DNA from: PALSA-607 sp036501485
Lineage (GTDB): Bacteria; Actinomycetota; Actinomycetes; Acidothermales; Acidothermaceae
Direction of reading: 5' to 3'
Length of the DNA stretch: 37,534 nucleotides
Assembly: GCA_036501485.1 (NCBI GenBank)
Contig: DASYAG010000057.1
Coordinates: 1 to 37,534 of the forward strand
Positions within the stretch are counted from its first letter, which is position 1. Every line of letters starts with the position of its first letter. A program made the translations under genes and the position numbers. The notes under the pieces were generated by a model that worked only from the letters and a program-made list of their open reading frames with translations, was not told the DNA's origin and made no database searches. Positions 6,256-15,104 of the stretch are shown piece by piece.

Positions 6256-6939
6256 TCAAGGCAGTTCGACGACAGCCAGCACTGGACGATGGTCACTCGC
6301 CCGCTCGATGCCGGGCACGTCAGGTACCCCACAACTTCGCACTTTGATAGCTGCGTCGACGAAGATGCCGTCGATCCTCTTCACCGGTTCGGTCGCGCTA
6401 TACGTGTTCTTGCCACCACTGGGTGCAAGGACGAACGCGTCGGGATAAGTGCTGGCAAGCGCGCGCCATGCTGGTCCGTCGGGCTCCTCGTTGATGTCGC
6501 CGGCGACGATGACCGGCGCGCCGCACTTCGAGGTGCGCGCGACAATCTCGTCGACGTGCTTGCGGCGTTCATCCGCTTCGAGATCGAGATGGATGCTGCC
6601 GATTGCGAACTTGGCGCCGCTGAGCTCGAGCGTTGCCAATGCGACACCGCGTTGATGCAACCCGCGCTTGCGCGAGAGCAGTACATCGGCTGCCTCAATC
6701 ACCCGAACCTGCAGTGCAGCGAGCAGCAACATCGCGCCAGCCGGCCGGCCGCCGGTGACGACGACAAGGCCGGACTCCCTTGCAAGGCCAGCACATTTGG
6801 AACGCCACCGAAGAAAGCGCGGTGCTTCCTGGATGCACACGACGTCAGGGTTGCAGGACCTGATCACGGTCGACACGGCTTGCGCGTCGTCGCGCAACGA
6901 ACGCACGTTGTAGCTAAGCACCCGCAACTCTGTCGGCAA
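6256..6939 (-). CDS. Endonuclease/exonuclease/phosphatase (EEP) family protein
   Basis: This 227-residue protein has the EEP (DNase I-like) fold motifs: SYNVRS with N11, CIQEAP with the metal-binding E38, SIHLDLEADE, GDINEEPDGPAW, RIDGIFV and the C-terminal SDHRPVLA with its catalytic Asp-His. EEP enzymes hydrolyse phosphodiesters or phosphomonoesters in nucleic acids, phospholipids or inositol phosphates, and the substrate cannot be read from these motifs. The start is TTG at 6939, supported by AAGGGG six bases upstream. No signal peptide is seen, so it is probably cytoplasmic. It lies 28 bases after tadG on the same strand and may share its transcript, although no functional link to pili is known to me. 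Confidence 0.85.
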   Translation of the reverse strand: MPTELRVLSYNVRSLRDDAQAVSTVIRSCNPDVVCIQEAPRFLRWRSKCAGLARESGLVVVTGGRPAGAMLLLAALQVRVIEAADVLLSRKRGLHQRGVALATLELSGAKFAIGSIHLDLEADERRKHVDEIVARTSKCGAPVIVAGDINEEPDGPAWRALASTYPDAFVLAPSGGKNTYSATEPVKRIDGIFVDAAIKVRSCGVPDVPGIERASDHRPVLAVVELP

Positions 6940-6967
6940 CGACGGCCCCTTACTCGGCGACGGGGAG

Positions 6968-8326
6968 TTATTTGACCAAGTGTGGAGCCGAAGGCGGCGG
7001 CTCGGTCATCGGGTGATCGGTGGCGACCGTCGGGGTCCGCCCGAAGTTGTTCGCATCTGGATCGGAGAACGCGGTCGCTGTAGTCGCGAGTACTGATTGC
7101 GAGCTGTCTTCGTCATGAACGACGCAAGTGGATGTAACCGGCATGCAGTCGCCGGTGTTCGTCGTCCAGGTCGTTTTGCCATCGAGCGCGTAGACACTGC
7201 CGGTGATGGTGAAGTCGTCCCCGAGAGAGAAGCACCTGGTCATGGGTGCAACTGCGCATACGGGGCTCGTTGGCGCGGCGGGCGAACCGAACTGATCGAG
7301 CACGATGGCGACTCCTGGGATCGGTTGCCCGGGCTGCCAGACGACCGCGGGCTTGCTCGCGATCAACGGGAGACGCTGCCCATTGTTGTCCAGGGTGCCG
7401 ATATGGCCCTCGACCGTAAGTGTCCCGGTGCCATAGAAAACCAAGGTGACGCCCGTCCCTAACGGCGGGTCACCGCTGTTGACCGGCGGGTCGGTAACCA
7501 GAGTGCTCGCAAGACTCCCAGCGGCCGCGACATCAAGGTTGACGTCATCAAATACGTAGAGGCCCGGGTGAAGAGTGCAGGCGACAGGGATGGCAGGGTT
7601 CGGGGCGATCGTCACACCCGTCGGGAAGTGAGTCTGGTCGAAGAGTCCAGGAGTCGTCGGGCATCCGGTCCCGTTGGGGTCGAGCTCGCCAGCCGTTGGC
7701 ACCGCAGCCGGATCAGGCAACATTCCTTGATACATCTGCCGCAACGCGGAAAGATGCGACTGCTCGACCTCTGGATGGCCGTTGCCGTCGAGGATCGGAT
7801 CACACGGCCCGCACTCGGGCGGCAATGGCTGGCCCGAAAGTGCTTGTGCGATGGGCGAAATACCGATGGAACTGACCCCGAACAGTCCCCCGAAGGTCGC
7901 CGGCACGTGCTGCGTTGGCAGCTTGACCCGCACTTGGAACGAGGTGATCTCTGGCGTGGGAGACACCAACGTCGAGATGCACGTGTCCACGGTCGCGACT
8001 GTGTCGATCTGCGGGCCAAGCGCTGCCGCGTCTTGGCAGCCCTCCCAATCCGCCGGCGTGAGTCCCATGTTCTGGTCGACATAACTCTGCACCGCGGTGA
8101 CGACCTGACCGGTCGTCTCGCCGTTCGCCAAAGCCTGGACGCCGGCGAGCGCGGCAGTGTCCACCGCGTTCTGCCCTTGTAGGTGCACATCGTCGGCGTG
8201 GCCGATGTCGACGACCAGAGCTGCAAATCCGAACAGGACAATCGAGAACAGCGCGACGATGATCGCGACCACCCCGCTGTCATCAGCACCCGATCTCAGC
8301 TTGCGGCGGTACACCACGAATCCCAC
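6968..8326 (-). CDS. tadG: TadG-like pilus assembly protein
   Basis: This 452-residue protein has a short basic N-terminus followed by SGVVAIIVALFSIVLFGFAA, the membrane segment of the Tad/TadG N-terminal domain, and then DIGHADDVHLQGQNAVDTAALAG, which is conserved in the family. The long exported part carries many cysteines (CGPCDP, CTLHPG, CAVAPMTRC, CMPVTSTC) and beta-rich stretches, suggesting a disulfide-stabilised surface domain. TadG-type proteins take part in Flp pilus assembly or anchoring. GTG at 8326 overlaps the end of tadE by 31 bases; in-frame GTGs four and five codons in are alternatives, since the AGGGGG signal is very close to the first GTG. It lies on the strand opposite the main tad operon. 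Confidence 0.8.
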   Translation of the reverse strand: MGFVVYRRKLRSGADDSGVVAIIVALFSIVLFGFAALVVDIGHADDVHLQGQNAVDTAALAGVQALANGETTGQVVTAVQSYVDQNMGLTPADWEGCQDAAALGPQIDTVATVDTCISTLVSPTPEITSFQVRVKLPTQHVPATFGGLFGVSSIGISPIAQALSGQPLPPECGPCDPILDGNGHPEVEQSHLSALRQMYQGMLPDPAAVPTAGELDPNGTGCPTTPGLFDQTHFPTGVTIAPNPAIPVACTLHPGLYVFDDVNLDVAAAGSLASTLVTDPPVNSGDPPLGTGVTLVFYGTGTLTVEGHIGTLDNNGQRLPLIASKPAVVWQPGQPIPGVAIVLDQFGSPAAPTSPVCAVAPMTRCFSLGDDFTITGSVYALDGKTTWTTNTGDCMPVTSTCVVHDEDSSQSVLATTATAFSDPDANNFGRTPTVATDHPMTEPPPSAPHLVK

Positions 8327-8871
8327 CCCCCTGGCGGCGTAGCATCTGCGCCCCCGAGATCGGGCCGGGTTGCGTCGGCGGGATGTTGCTCGATCTGAGC
8401 TACCAGCCTGACGCGAATCACACCGTCCGTCGGCAATGGGACGTACCCAGTGACGCCAACCGCCACCGTCGCCTCACAGACGACGACCGACTGTCCCGCG
8501 TACCAACCCGTCTGCATCGACGCCGGATCGGTCGGCAGGATCACTTTCACGAAGGTTTGTCCCGACAGCGGGTCTGTCCTGGCTTCGACCATGCAGGCGA
8601 GGTAACCCGAATCCGAGCCCACCGGGAATGCGCCGGGAGGCGTGCACGTGGTGTCGAAGTTGTTCACGACGGCTTGCCTCGTCGCGGTCGCCACGCCGGA
8701 CCGCGTATCGAGAGCGTTACCGAAATACAACCCGTAGTCGATGATCCCGAACAGGATCAACAGAAGGACGGGCAGCACAAGGGCGAACTCGACTGCCGCA
8801 GCGCCGGCATCACGGCCGTTTCCACCGGCGCGCGCGCGGGAGGACAATCGCCGCCCAACCAGTCGCCGCAT
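8296..8871 (-). CDS. tadE: TadE-like minor pilin
   Basis: The 191-residue product contains DAGAAAVEFALVLPVLLLI near residues 21-39, the TadE signature: a Gly/Ala-rich cleavage region, a Glu five residues into the mature form, and a hydrophobic helix. GIIDYGLYFGNALDTRSGV follows, as in family members. TadE pseudopilins are processed by the prepilin peptidase and take part in Flp pilus assembly. The gene begins 28 bases after the glucokinase stop and overlaps tadG, so it may be co-transcribed with both. No clear ribosome binding site precedes the ATG at 8871. The downstream sequence contains three cysteines that could form disulfides. Confidence 0.82.
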   Translation of the reverse strand: MRRLVGRRLSSRARAGGNGRDAGAAAVEFALVLPVLLLILFGIIDYGLYFGNALDTRSGVATATRQAVVNNFDTTCTPPGAFPVGSDSGYLACMVEARTDPLSGQTFVKVILPTDPASMQTGWYAGQSVVVCEATVAVGVTGYVPLPTDGVIRVRLVAQIEQHPADATRPDLGGADATPPGGWDSWCTAAS

Positions 8872-8899
8872 AACGGTTAAGGCTAGCGAGGGGACGGCG

Positions 8900-9844
8900 T
8901 CAGCGGATGCGCGCGAGATCCGCGGCGCCCACTAGACCGGCCGAGCTACCAAGCGCAGCGGCCAGGATTTGCGCGTGCGGGCGGTATGCGCCGCCACTGA
9001 GCGCCGCGGCAAATGCCTCACGGGTCGGATCGATGAGCAACGCGCCGGCATCTGCCGGTCCACCGCCGACCACAAAGCAGACCGGGTCAAGGATCGTGGC
9101 AAGGTCGGCGAGCCCTTGTCCCACCCATTGAGCGATGGTGTCGAAGCACTCCCGCGCCCCGGGATCGCCAGCGTTGGCCGCCTGAGTAACTAGTGGGCCA
9201 GTGATTGCGTCGACCTGGCCGACGACGGCCTTCATCAAAAACGGCATGCTGGCCGGCGCCGAGCGGGCCGTCTCACGAGCGGCCCTGACCAGCGCATTAC
9301 CACTGGCGTACTGCTCCCAGCACCCGCGATTGCCGCAACCGCAGAGGCGACCGTCTGGCACCACGCGGATGTGGCCCGGCTCGCCGGCGATACCGAATCC
9401 GCCGCGATAGAGCCGACCGTCAAGGATGATGCCGCCACCGATGCCAGTGCCGAGAATGACCGCGACGACCGTGCTGAGTCCACGGGCCGCGCCGAACCGG
9501 TGTTCGGCCCATGCGTGACAGTTCGCGTCGTTCTCGACGACGATCGGCAGATCGATCAGCTTCGAAACCCGCAGCTTTAACGGCTCGTTGCGCCACACCA
9601 GGTTGGGCGCGAACATCACATTCGCGCGATCGAGGTCGATCCAACCGGCGGCGCCGATCCCAACCGCCTCAATGTCATGGCGGCTGCGCAGCGAGGCGAC
9701 GAGGCCAGCTATGACTTCGGCAATGCCTTCGCCGTCGGTTTTCGGCGTGCTCTGCCGCTCCTGCTCGAGGATGTGACCGTCTTCGTCGACCACGCCGGCC
9801 AGCACTTTGGTGCCGCCGACGTCGACGCCAATCGTCAGGCCCAT
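8900..9844 (-). CDS. glkA: ROK-family glucokinase
   Basis: This 314-residue protein has all the ROK kinase motifs: DVGGTK at residues 8-13 (phosphate binding), ENDAN at 104-108 with the catalytic Asp106, GTGIGGG at 132-138, and the zinc site H158 with CGCGNRGCWE (C168, C170, C175, E177). It phosphorylates glucose with ATP in the cytoplasm. In Streptomyces the orthologous glkA also mediates glucose repression and lies next to an SRPBCC gene as here. ATG at 9844 is four bases after the stop of the SRPBCC gene, so the two are an operon. GGAAG precedes the start. Polyphosphate-dependent kinases look different, so ATP is the likely donor. Confidence 0.9.
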   Translation of the reverse strand: MGLTIGVDVGGTKVLAGVVDEDGHILEQERQSTPKTDGEGIAEVIAGLVASLRSRHDIEAVGIGAAGWIDLDRANVMFAPNLVWRNEPLKLRVSKLIDLPIVVENDANCHAWAEHRFGAARGLSTVVAVILGTGIGGGIILDGRLYRGGFGIAGEPGHIRVVPDGRLCGCGNRGCWEQYASGNALVRAARETARSAPASMPFLMKAVVGQVDAITGPLVTQAANAGDPGARECFDTIAQWVGQGLADLATILDPVCFVVGGGPADAGALLIDPTREAFAAALSGGAYRPHAQILAAALGSSAGLVGAADLARIR

Positions 9845-9848
9845 GGCG

Positions 9849-10277
9849 TCATGCTTCCACGCGGACCTTCAAAGCGCGCAAGGCGGTGTCGATCAAGACC
9901 TGCTCGGCCTTGCGCTTGAAAACCCCGAGAAGCGGCATGTCGATGTCGATCGACAGCGCGTAGTCGACCACCGTGCCCTCGTCCGCGGGCGTGAGCCGGT
10001 AGCTGCCATCCATGGCCTTGATCGACGTCGCGCGGACCAGCCGCCAGCTCACCCCGTCGTCCGCCCATGTGTAAGCGAGCGAGTAATCGTCGACGACAAC
10101 TCCGGCGTCGAGCACAAAGCGGACCACCGACGCGCGTCCTGTCTCGTCAGAGTCGAGGACCTCGACTGCCTGAATGAACGTGATCCACTGCGGATAGGTC
10201 GGGAAGTCTGCGATGACCTTCATCACGGCGGCCGGGTCGGCGTTGATAACGATGCTCGACCGGCTGAGTTCAGTCAC
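9849..10277 (-). CDS. SRPBCC (START/polyketide cyclase-like) family protein
   Basis: This 142-residue protein has the single-domain SRPBCC pattern: TELSRSSIVINADPAAVMKV at the N-terminus, FPTYPQWI, WRLVRATSIKAMDGSYRL in the central sheet and a long C-terminal helix (GVFKRKAEQVLIDTALRALK). It resembles the M. tuberculosis TB16.3 (Rv2185c) type, which occupies the same place next to fadD15. These proteins hold a hydrophobic ligand in a deep cavity; the ligand is unknown. GTG at 10277 is preferred over an upstream in-frame start because TELSRSSIVI is the usual beginning, and AGGGTG lies six bases upstream. It is followed four bases later by glkA. Confidence 0.85.
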   Translation of the reverse strand: MTELSRSSIVINADPAAVMKVIADFPTYPQWITFIQAVEVLDSDETGRASVVRFVLDAGVVVDDYSLAYTWADDGVSWRLVRATSIKAMDGSYRLTPADEGTVVDYALSIDIDMPLLGVFKRKAEQVLIDTALRALKVRVEA

Positions 10278-10326
10278 CGCGCACACCCTACTGGTCGAGA
10301 GCGCCGAGACAGCGGACGAACGGCGG

Positions 10327-10794
10327 TCAGACCAGCATGCCGATGATGTATAGGGCAGCGGTAACGATGGCGATGATCGCCGCCGCTCCCCCGGCAATGA
10401 TCAGGGTCTGCGTACGGACGGGCAGACCCCCGGTCCCGATGCGATCGAGCAAGTCTGGGGCGCCGCGTGCGCCGTCCAAAAATCGCCGCCCGCACGTCGG
10501 GCAGGTGTCCTCGTCGAACGACACGGTCTCCCCGCACGTACAAGGCCAACCGACCGGCGGTTCGGCAGTGTCGGCATCCGTGCCAGCCTCGCCTTGCCGG
10601 GCCAGGGCCTGCGCCGCCACTTCGAGTGCACTAGGGGCAGCGCCGGCCGCGTAACTGGGCTCACGAGTGCTGACGGCGACTGGCTCGGGTTCCGGTTTGG
10701 GCCGAAGGTCGGCGTAGCACAAGGTGCACCATTGCGCGCCCGACCGCAGCAGCGCGCCGCACTGTGGGCAACGAACATCGGCCTGGTCGGTCAC
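10327..10794 (-). CDS. Double zinc-ribbon protein with C-terminal membrane anchor
   Basis: The product is 155 residues. An N-terminal zinc ribbon (CPQCGALLRSGAQWCTLC) and a second one (CTCGETVSFDEDTCPTCG) are separated by a Pro/Ala-rich linker. A single hydrophobic helix (TLIIAGGAAAIIAIVTAALY) lies at the very C-terminus. It is therefore probably a tail-anchored cytoplasmic metal-binding protein; its role is unknown. GTG at 10794 is the best start because the first zinc ribbon begins eight residues later; no strong ribosome binding site is visible. It is divergent from fadD15, and the 126-base gap should hold both promoters. It lies 49 bases upstream of the SRPBCC gene on the same strand. Confidence 0.7.
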   Translation of the reverse strand: MTDQADVRCPQCGALLRSGAQWCTLCYADLRPKPEPEPVAVSTREPSYAAGAAPSALEVAAQALARQGEAGTDADTAEPPVGWPCTCGETVSFDEDTCPTCGRRFLDGARGAPDLLDRIGTGGLPVRTQTLIIAGGAAAIIAIVTAALYIIGMLV

Positions 10795-10920
10795 GACGAT
10801 GTCGTCGGCAGTCCGAGCGGGCGCCTTGACCTCCGTGCGGCAAATGGCCCAATCAGATACGTTCCGTCGCGGAGCCGTCGAGCGCCTCGGCGCGAGAACT
10901 CGGCTGTCTGGAGGGAACGG

Positions 10921-12762
10921 TTGCGCGAATTCACCTCGCCGGCGGTGGTCACCATCGCCGACGACGCGACCTTGACCGACATCGTCGCGACGCATGCGAC
11001 CACCAGGCCGGACGCCGTGATGTTCCGCCGCCGTCCCGATGCCGTAGAACCAGGCACGACAACAGCGTGGACGCCGGTCAGCGCGGCGTCGTTCTTCGCC
11101 CAGGTCGAATCTCTGGCCGCCGGATTCCTCGCCGCCGGGTTCACACCCGGCCAGCGGGTCGGGTTGCTGTCGAGAACACGCTACGAATGGACCCTGACCG
11201 ACTATGCGCTGTGGCATGCCGGCCTGGTGACCGTCCCGATCTACGAGACCTCCGCACCTGACCAGATCTGTTGGATTCTCGGCGACTCGCAGGCCGTCGG
11301 CGTCGTGGTCGAAACCGTCAACCACGAGTCGACCGTCGGAGAAATCCGTGACCAGATCCCCGACCTACGCAAAGTCTGGGTGATCGAGAACGGCGACCTC
11401 TCCGGACTTGCGAGCGAGGGGGACGCAGCCGACCCGGCCGTACTTGTCGCGGCCCGCGAGTCGGTCGACGCGGCCTCACTCGCGTCGATCATCTACACGT
11501 CAGGCACAACCGGCCGACCGAAGGGCTGCGCACTCACCCATCGCAACCTCTTGTTCGGCGCCACGAGTGCGGTCGGCAGCCTGCCCGCGCTCTTCACCGG
11601 CGACACCAGTGCGCTGCTCTTTCTGCCGTTGGCACACGTCTTCGCGCGCGATATCCAAGTCGCCTTGGTGCACGCGGCGGTGCCCATCGGCCACTGCCCC
11701 AACACTCGTTCGTTGCAGGAAGACCTCGCCGCGTTCAAGCCGACGCTGCTGCTCGCCGTCCCCTTCGTGTTCGAAAAGCTTTATGCCGGCGCGCAGCAGA
11801 AAGCCGTTGATGCAAACAAGGGCAAGATCTTCGCGCTGGCGTCGGCGACGGCAATCCACGCCAGCGAGGCGATGGAGCGCGGGAAGGTGCCGCTGATGCT
11901 GCGACTTAAGCGTGCCGCACTCGACGTCCTCGTGTTTCGCAAGCTTCGTGCCGCCCTCGGCGGCGACGTCCAGTGGGTGATTTCCGGAGGCGCGCCACTC
12001 GGCGTCCGGCTCGGCCATTTCTTTCGAGGCGCGGGCATCCCCGTCCTCGAAGGGTGGGGACTGACCGAGACGACCGCCGCGTCAGCCGTCAACCGCCCGG
12101 ATGCAGTCAAGATCGGCACGGTCGGTCCACCCCTCGCGGGCACCACGGTTCGAGTCGCCGACGACGGCGAGTTGCTGGTGCGCGGGCAGCACGTCTTCGA
12201 TCGGTATTGGGCCGACCCCGAGGCCACCGCGGCCGCCCGCGACGCCGACGGTTTCCTGCACACGGGCGACCTCGGTGCGATCGACAACGACGGCTTCATC
12301 ACGATCACCGGCCGCAAGAAGGAAATCCTGGTCACAGCAGGGGGCAAGAACGTCTCACCGGCCCAGCTCGAGGACCGGCTGCGCAGCCACCCCTTGATCG
12401 CACAGGCGATGGTGGTTGGCGACCGGCGGCCCTACATCGCGGCGTTGATCACGATCGACGAGGAAGCGCTGGCCACCTGGAAGACGAAGGTCGGTAAGGA
12501 CCTGTCGCTGACCCTCGCCGACCTGCGCGAAGACCCCGATTTGCTGGCCGAGATCGAGGCGGCCGTCGAGGACGCCAACCGGGTGGTCTCGCGTGCCGAG
12601 TCGATCCGGCGCTTCCGGATCCTTGATCGCGACTTCACCGAAGCCGGCGGCCAGCTCACGCCGACGCTTAAGCTGCGTCGGGGCGTCGTCATGACGGAAT
12701 TCGCTGACGACGTCGAAGGTTTGTATTCGCCCGCGGGACCAAGCGCCCGGATGGCACCCTGA
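10921..12762 (+). CDS. fadD15: Long-chain fatty-acid-CoA ligase, FadD15-like
   Basis: This 613-residue AMP-forming ligase activates fatty acids to acyl-CoA via acyl-adenylate. It shows the P-loop IIYTSGTTGRPKG at residues 190-202, the adenine-binding GWGLTETTAAS, the TGDLGAIDNDGF hinge region and GRKKEILVTAGGKNVSP near the C-terminus. The last is the form seen in long-chain ligases that also serve membrane lipid synthesis. TTG at 10921 is chosen because GGAGGG lies five bases upstream; the open frame extends further upstream but overlaps the divergent gene. In M. tuberculosis the homologue Rv2187 lies beside the SRPBCC gene and pimB. Here the SRPBCC neighbour is kept, but pimB is 13 kb away, behind the ABC and tad genes. 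Confidence 0.9.
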   Translation: MREFTSPAVVTIADDATLTDIVATHATTRPDAVMFRRRPDAVEPGTTTAWTPVSAASFFAQVESLAAGFLAAGFTPGQRVGLLSRTRYEWTLTDYALWHAGLVTVPIYETSAPDQICWILGDSQAVGVVVETVNHESTVGEIRDQIPDLRKVWVIENGDLSGLASEGDAADPAVLVAARESVDAASLASIIYTSGTTGRPKGCALTHRNLLFGATSAVGSLPALFTGDTSALLFLPLAHVFARDIQVALVHAAVPIGHCPNTRSLQEDLAAFKPTLLLAVPFVFEKLYAGAQQKAVDANKGKIFALASATAIHASEAMERGKVPLMLRLKRAALDVLVFRKLRAALGGDVQWVISGGAPLGVRLGHFFRGAGIPVLEGWGLTETTAASAVNRPDAVKIGTVGPPLAGTTVRVADDGELLVRGQHVFDRYWADPEATAAARDADGFLHTGDLGAIDNDGFITITGRKKEILVTAGGKNVSPAQLEDRLRSHPLIAQAMVVGDRRPYIAALITIDEEALATWKTKVGKDLSLTLADLREDPDLLAEIEAAVEDANRVVSRAESIRRFRILDRDFTEAGGQLTPTLKLRRGVVMTEFADDVEGLYSPAGPSARMAP

Positions 12763-12764
12763 CA

Positions 12765-12805
12765 TTCAGAGGAGGGGGCCTTCAGGGGGACGCCCTTCAG
12801 TGGGG
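12765..12805. repeat. Three short imperfect direct repeats in the fadD15-ABC gap
   Basis: TTCAG occurs at 12765, 12781 and 12796, each followed by a G-rich run, giving a 15-16-base period. The gap (12763-12858) separates the ligase gene from the ABC ATPase gene. It might be an operator or a slipped-strand duplication; nothing else identifies it. Confidence 0.35.
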
Positions 12806-12858
12806 TGCAGGGACGGTCGAGCACAGAAGCGAGATCGCGCGGCAGCCGGAGGTGAGCA

Positions 12859-13593
12859 GTGGTCGCCCACACGCCGGCCCACGTCACGCCGGCCCACGTC
12901 GAAACGATCGGCCTGCGCGTCGCCTTCGGACCCGTCGTCGCCGTCCACTCCCTCGACCTAACCGTGCAACCCGCGTCGGCGGTCGCCCTCGTGGGCCGCA
13001 ATGGCGCTGGCAAGTCGACGACGCTGCGGGTGCTGGCCGGCGTCCTGCCTGCGACCAGTGGCCGGGTGACCGTCGCCGGCGTCGATGTCACGCGTGACCC
13101 CGCGACAGCAAAGGCGCACGTCGGTTACTGCCCGGACGTGGGGGGGCTGATCCCTCGCGCCACACCGTGGGAGCACCTGGCGCTGGCGGCCAAGCTGCGC
13201 GGGCTGGGACCTGAATGGAAGGACCGGGCGAGCGAGCTCCTCGATCTCTTCGACCTCGTTGGCGCGGCCGACCGGATTACCTCAGGGTTCTCTCACGGCA
13301 TGGGGCGTCGGCTTTCGGTCGTACTCGCCGTGCTGCACCAGCCGTCTGTGTTGCTCCTCGACGAGCCATTCGACGGCGTCGACCCGCTCGGTGTCGACGC
13401 CACCCTGCAAGTGATCTCGGAGGCACGCGACAGCGGTTCGGCGGTCGTCGTATCGACCCACCTGCTCGAGCTCGCCGCTGCAGCATGCGACGAGGTCGTG
13501 GTGTTGCGGGCGGGACAGATCGTCGCCGCAAGTCCCTCGGCCGAACTGCGCGGTGAGGCCGGCGAGCTGCGCTACCGGACACTGCTTTCGTGA
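12859..13593 (+). CDS. ABC transporter ATP-binding protein
   Basis: This 244-residue ATPase has Walker A GRNGAGKST (K52), the Q-loop region GYCPDVGGLIPRATPWEHL, the degenerate signature SGFSHGMGRRL, Walker B VLLLDEPFDGVDP and the H-loop VVVSTHLLE. The form is that of DrrA/CcmA-like exporter ATPases. GTG at 12859 follows a near-perfect GGAGGTGA. The stop overlaps the start of the permease gene as GTGA, so the two subunits are made together. The N-terminal HTPAHVTPAHVE stretch contains a short repeat. Substrate unknown; it may export a lipid, peptide or drug. It is not part of the usual fadD15-pimB neighbourhood. Confidence 0.88.
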   Translation: MVAHTPAHVTPAHVETIGLRVAFGPVVAVHSLDLTVQPASAVALVGRNGAGKSTTLRVLAGVLPATSGRVTVAGVDVTRDPATAKAHVGYCPDVGGLIPRATPWEHLALAAKLRGLGPEWKDRASELLDLFDLVGAADRITSGFSHGMGRRLSVVLAVLHQPSVLLLDEPFDGVDPLGVDATLQVISEARDSGSAVVVSTHLLELAAAACDEVVVLRAGQIVAASPSAELRGEAGELRYRTLLS

Positions 13594-15104
13594 CCGCTCT
13601 CGCGACAGGCGCGCAACTTCCGGCCCTCGTCCGGTTGCGCTGGCGGATGGTCCGAGCCGAACGGGTCCGCGTCGGGCTGCTGGTGCTGGCCGCGTGCGTG
13701 CCAGGCTTGTTGACCGCCGCCGTCATCGCGGGTCAGCTTGCACCACGTTCCCGCCAGTTCGACGTCACCGTCCTTGGACCCACAGCATTCCTTGGATTCG
13801 CCGTGCTTTCGCTCGTCGCCCCGCTCGCGGCCGGCGGCGGTAACGAACTGTTCCCTCCTGAACAACTGGTCGCCTACCCGATCCGACCCGCGACGCACTT
13901 CTTCGAGTCGTTGCTCGTCGCGCCGCTGAACCTGGCATGGATGAGCCAGTTCGTCCTGCTGTTCGGCATGACGTCGTTCGTCACCGGTGCGCGGCCGGGC
14001 CTCGGACTCGCCCTGGTCACGACCCTGGTCTACGTCGCCATGGTCACAGTCGCCGGCCAGATGGTCGCGTGGGTCCTGATCGGCGCGCGCCAAAGCCTTC
14101 TCGGCAGGCGAGCGGTGTGGGCGCTGACGGCGGTCATCGTGGTGGTCACCGTCATCGTGCTGCAGGCACACCTTGGCTACCGAGTCCTCGACAACGCACC
14201 GACAAAGCCGGCCATCTCCGCCGTCCTGGCGGGTGGCGCACATCGATATGACACCTGGGCGTCGGGAACGGTCGCGTTAGCGGTCATCTTGCTGGCTTGC
14301 TTGTGGGCCGGGCCGCGGATCTGCGCGTGGGCACTTCGGCGTCCCGGCGACCGGACGAGGTTCCGGGAGTCGCGCGTCGAGCGCCGCCGGCCGATGCCAC
14401 CGAGCCCGCTCGCGACTCTGGTGCGTGTCGACCGCGCCAACGTGTGGCGGGCCGCACCGCTGCGTCGTGGCCTGCTCGTGCTGGCGGTGCTGCCCGGGGT
14501 CGTCGCAGCCACCGCGGCCTTGCGGTGGGACTCCCTGGTTCTGCTTCCCGCGCTGGTCGCCGCCGGTGCCGGACTCCTGTACGGCGTCAACATGTTCTGC
14601 CTCGACGCCGGAGGTGCCACCTGGCTGGCGACGCTCCCGCACCCGCCCCGGCTTGCCGTAACAGCCAAGACGATCGTGCTCGGGGAGACCATCGGCGGGA
14701 GTTGCCTGGTCGCCGCAATCGCCGGCAGCGTGCGCGCCGCGGGGCCGATCACGCTCGCCGACGTGGTGGCCATGGCCTGTTGCCTGGCGTCGTGCACCGC
14801 GGTCGTCCTGGCCACTTGCCTGCGGCTGTCGATCCGCACCCCACATCGAGCCGACCTCCGCGGGCACCGCGACACCCCGGCACCGCCCGCCGCCATGGCC
14901 GTCTATTCGGTCCGGCTGGCGACCGTCACGACGCTCATCGGCCTGCTTTTCGCCCTCTCAGCCCACGAGCAGTCGCTATACGCCTGCCTCGTGCTTGCGT
15001 CAGGTTTGGTCTCTCTCAGCGGCCTGTCAATCGCCCAGAGCTTCCGCCGATGGGACGACCCATTGGTGCGCTCGAGGGTCGTTGCCGCCGTATCGAACGG
15101 CTGA
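13590..15104 (+). CDS. ABC transporter permease (polytopic membrane protein)
   Basis: This 504-residue protein has about ten to twelve hydrophobic segments (for example VGLLVLAACVPGLLTAAVIA, GLALVTTLVYVAMVTVAGQM, VALVILLAC-like and LVLLPALVAAGAGLLYGVNM stretches). Its conserved FPPEQLVAYPIRPATHFFES loop resembles ABC-2-type or exporter permeases that work with a single ATPase. GTG at 13590 overlaps the ATPase stop by four bases. Two halves of similar layout suggest an internally duplicated permease. The substrate cannot be read from sequence. The next gene, cpaB, begins 181 bases downstream and probably has its own promoter. Confidence 0.72.
   Translation: MTALATGAQLPALVRLRWRMVRAERVRVGLLVLAACVPGLLTAAVIAGQLAPRSRQFDVTVLGPTAFLGFAVLSLVAPLAAGGGNELFPPEQLVAYPIRPATHFFESLLVAPLNLAWMSQFVLLFGMTSFVTGARPGLGLALVTTLVYVAMVTVAGQMVAWVLIGARQSLLGRRAVWALTAVIVVVTVIVLQAHLGYRVLDNAPTKPAISAVLAGGAHRYDTWASGTVALAVILLACLWAGPRICAWALRRPGDRTRFRESRVERRRPMPPSPLATLVRVDRANVWRAAPLRRGLLVLAVLPGVVAATAALRWDSLVLLPALVAAGAGLLYGVNMFCLDAGGATWLATLPHPPRLAVTAKTIVLGETIGGSCLVAAIAGSVRAAGPITLADVVAMACCLASCTAVVLATCLRLSIRTPHRADLRGHRDTPAPPAAMAVYSVRLATVTTLIGLLFALSAHEQSLYACLVLASGLVSLSGLSIAQSFRRWDDPLVRSRVVAAVSNG

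Noticed and set aside
11973..12497. 174-codon Arg-rich frame inside fadD15
   Set aside because: Frame-shifted shadow of the ligase; no independent start signal or similarity.
12765..12805. CRISPR-like array
   Set aside because: The repeated unit is only five to seven bases with no proper spacers. No other array-like repetition or cas gene was seen in the window.
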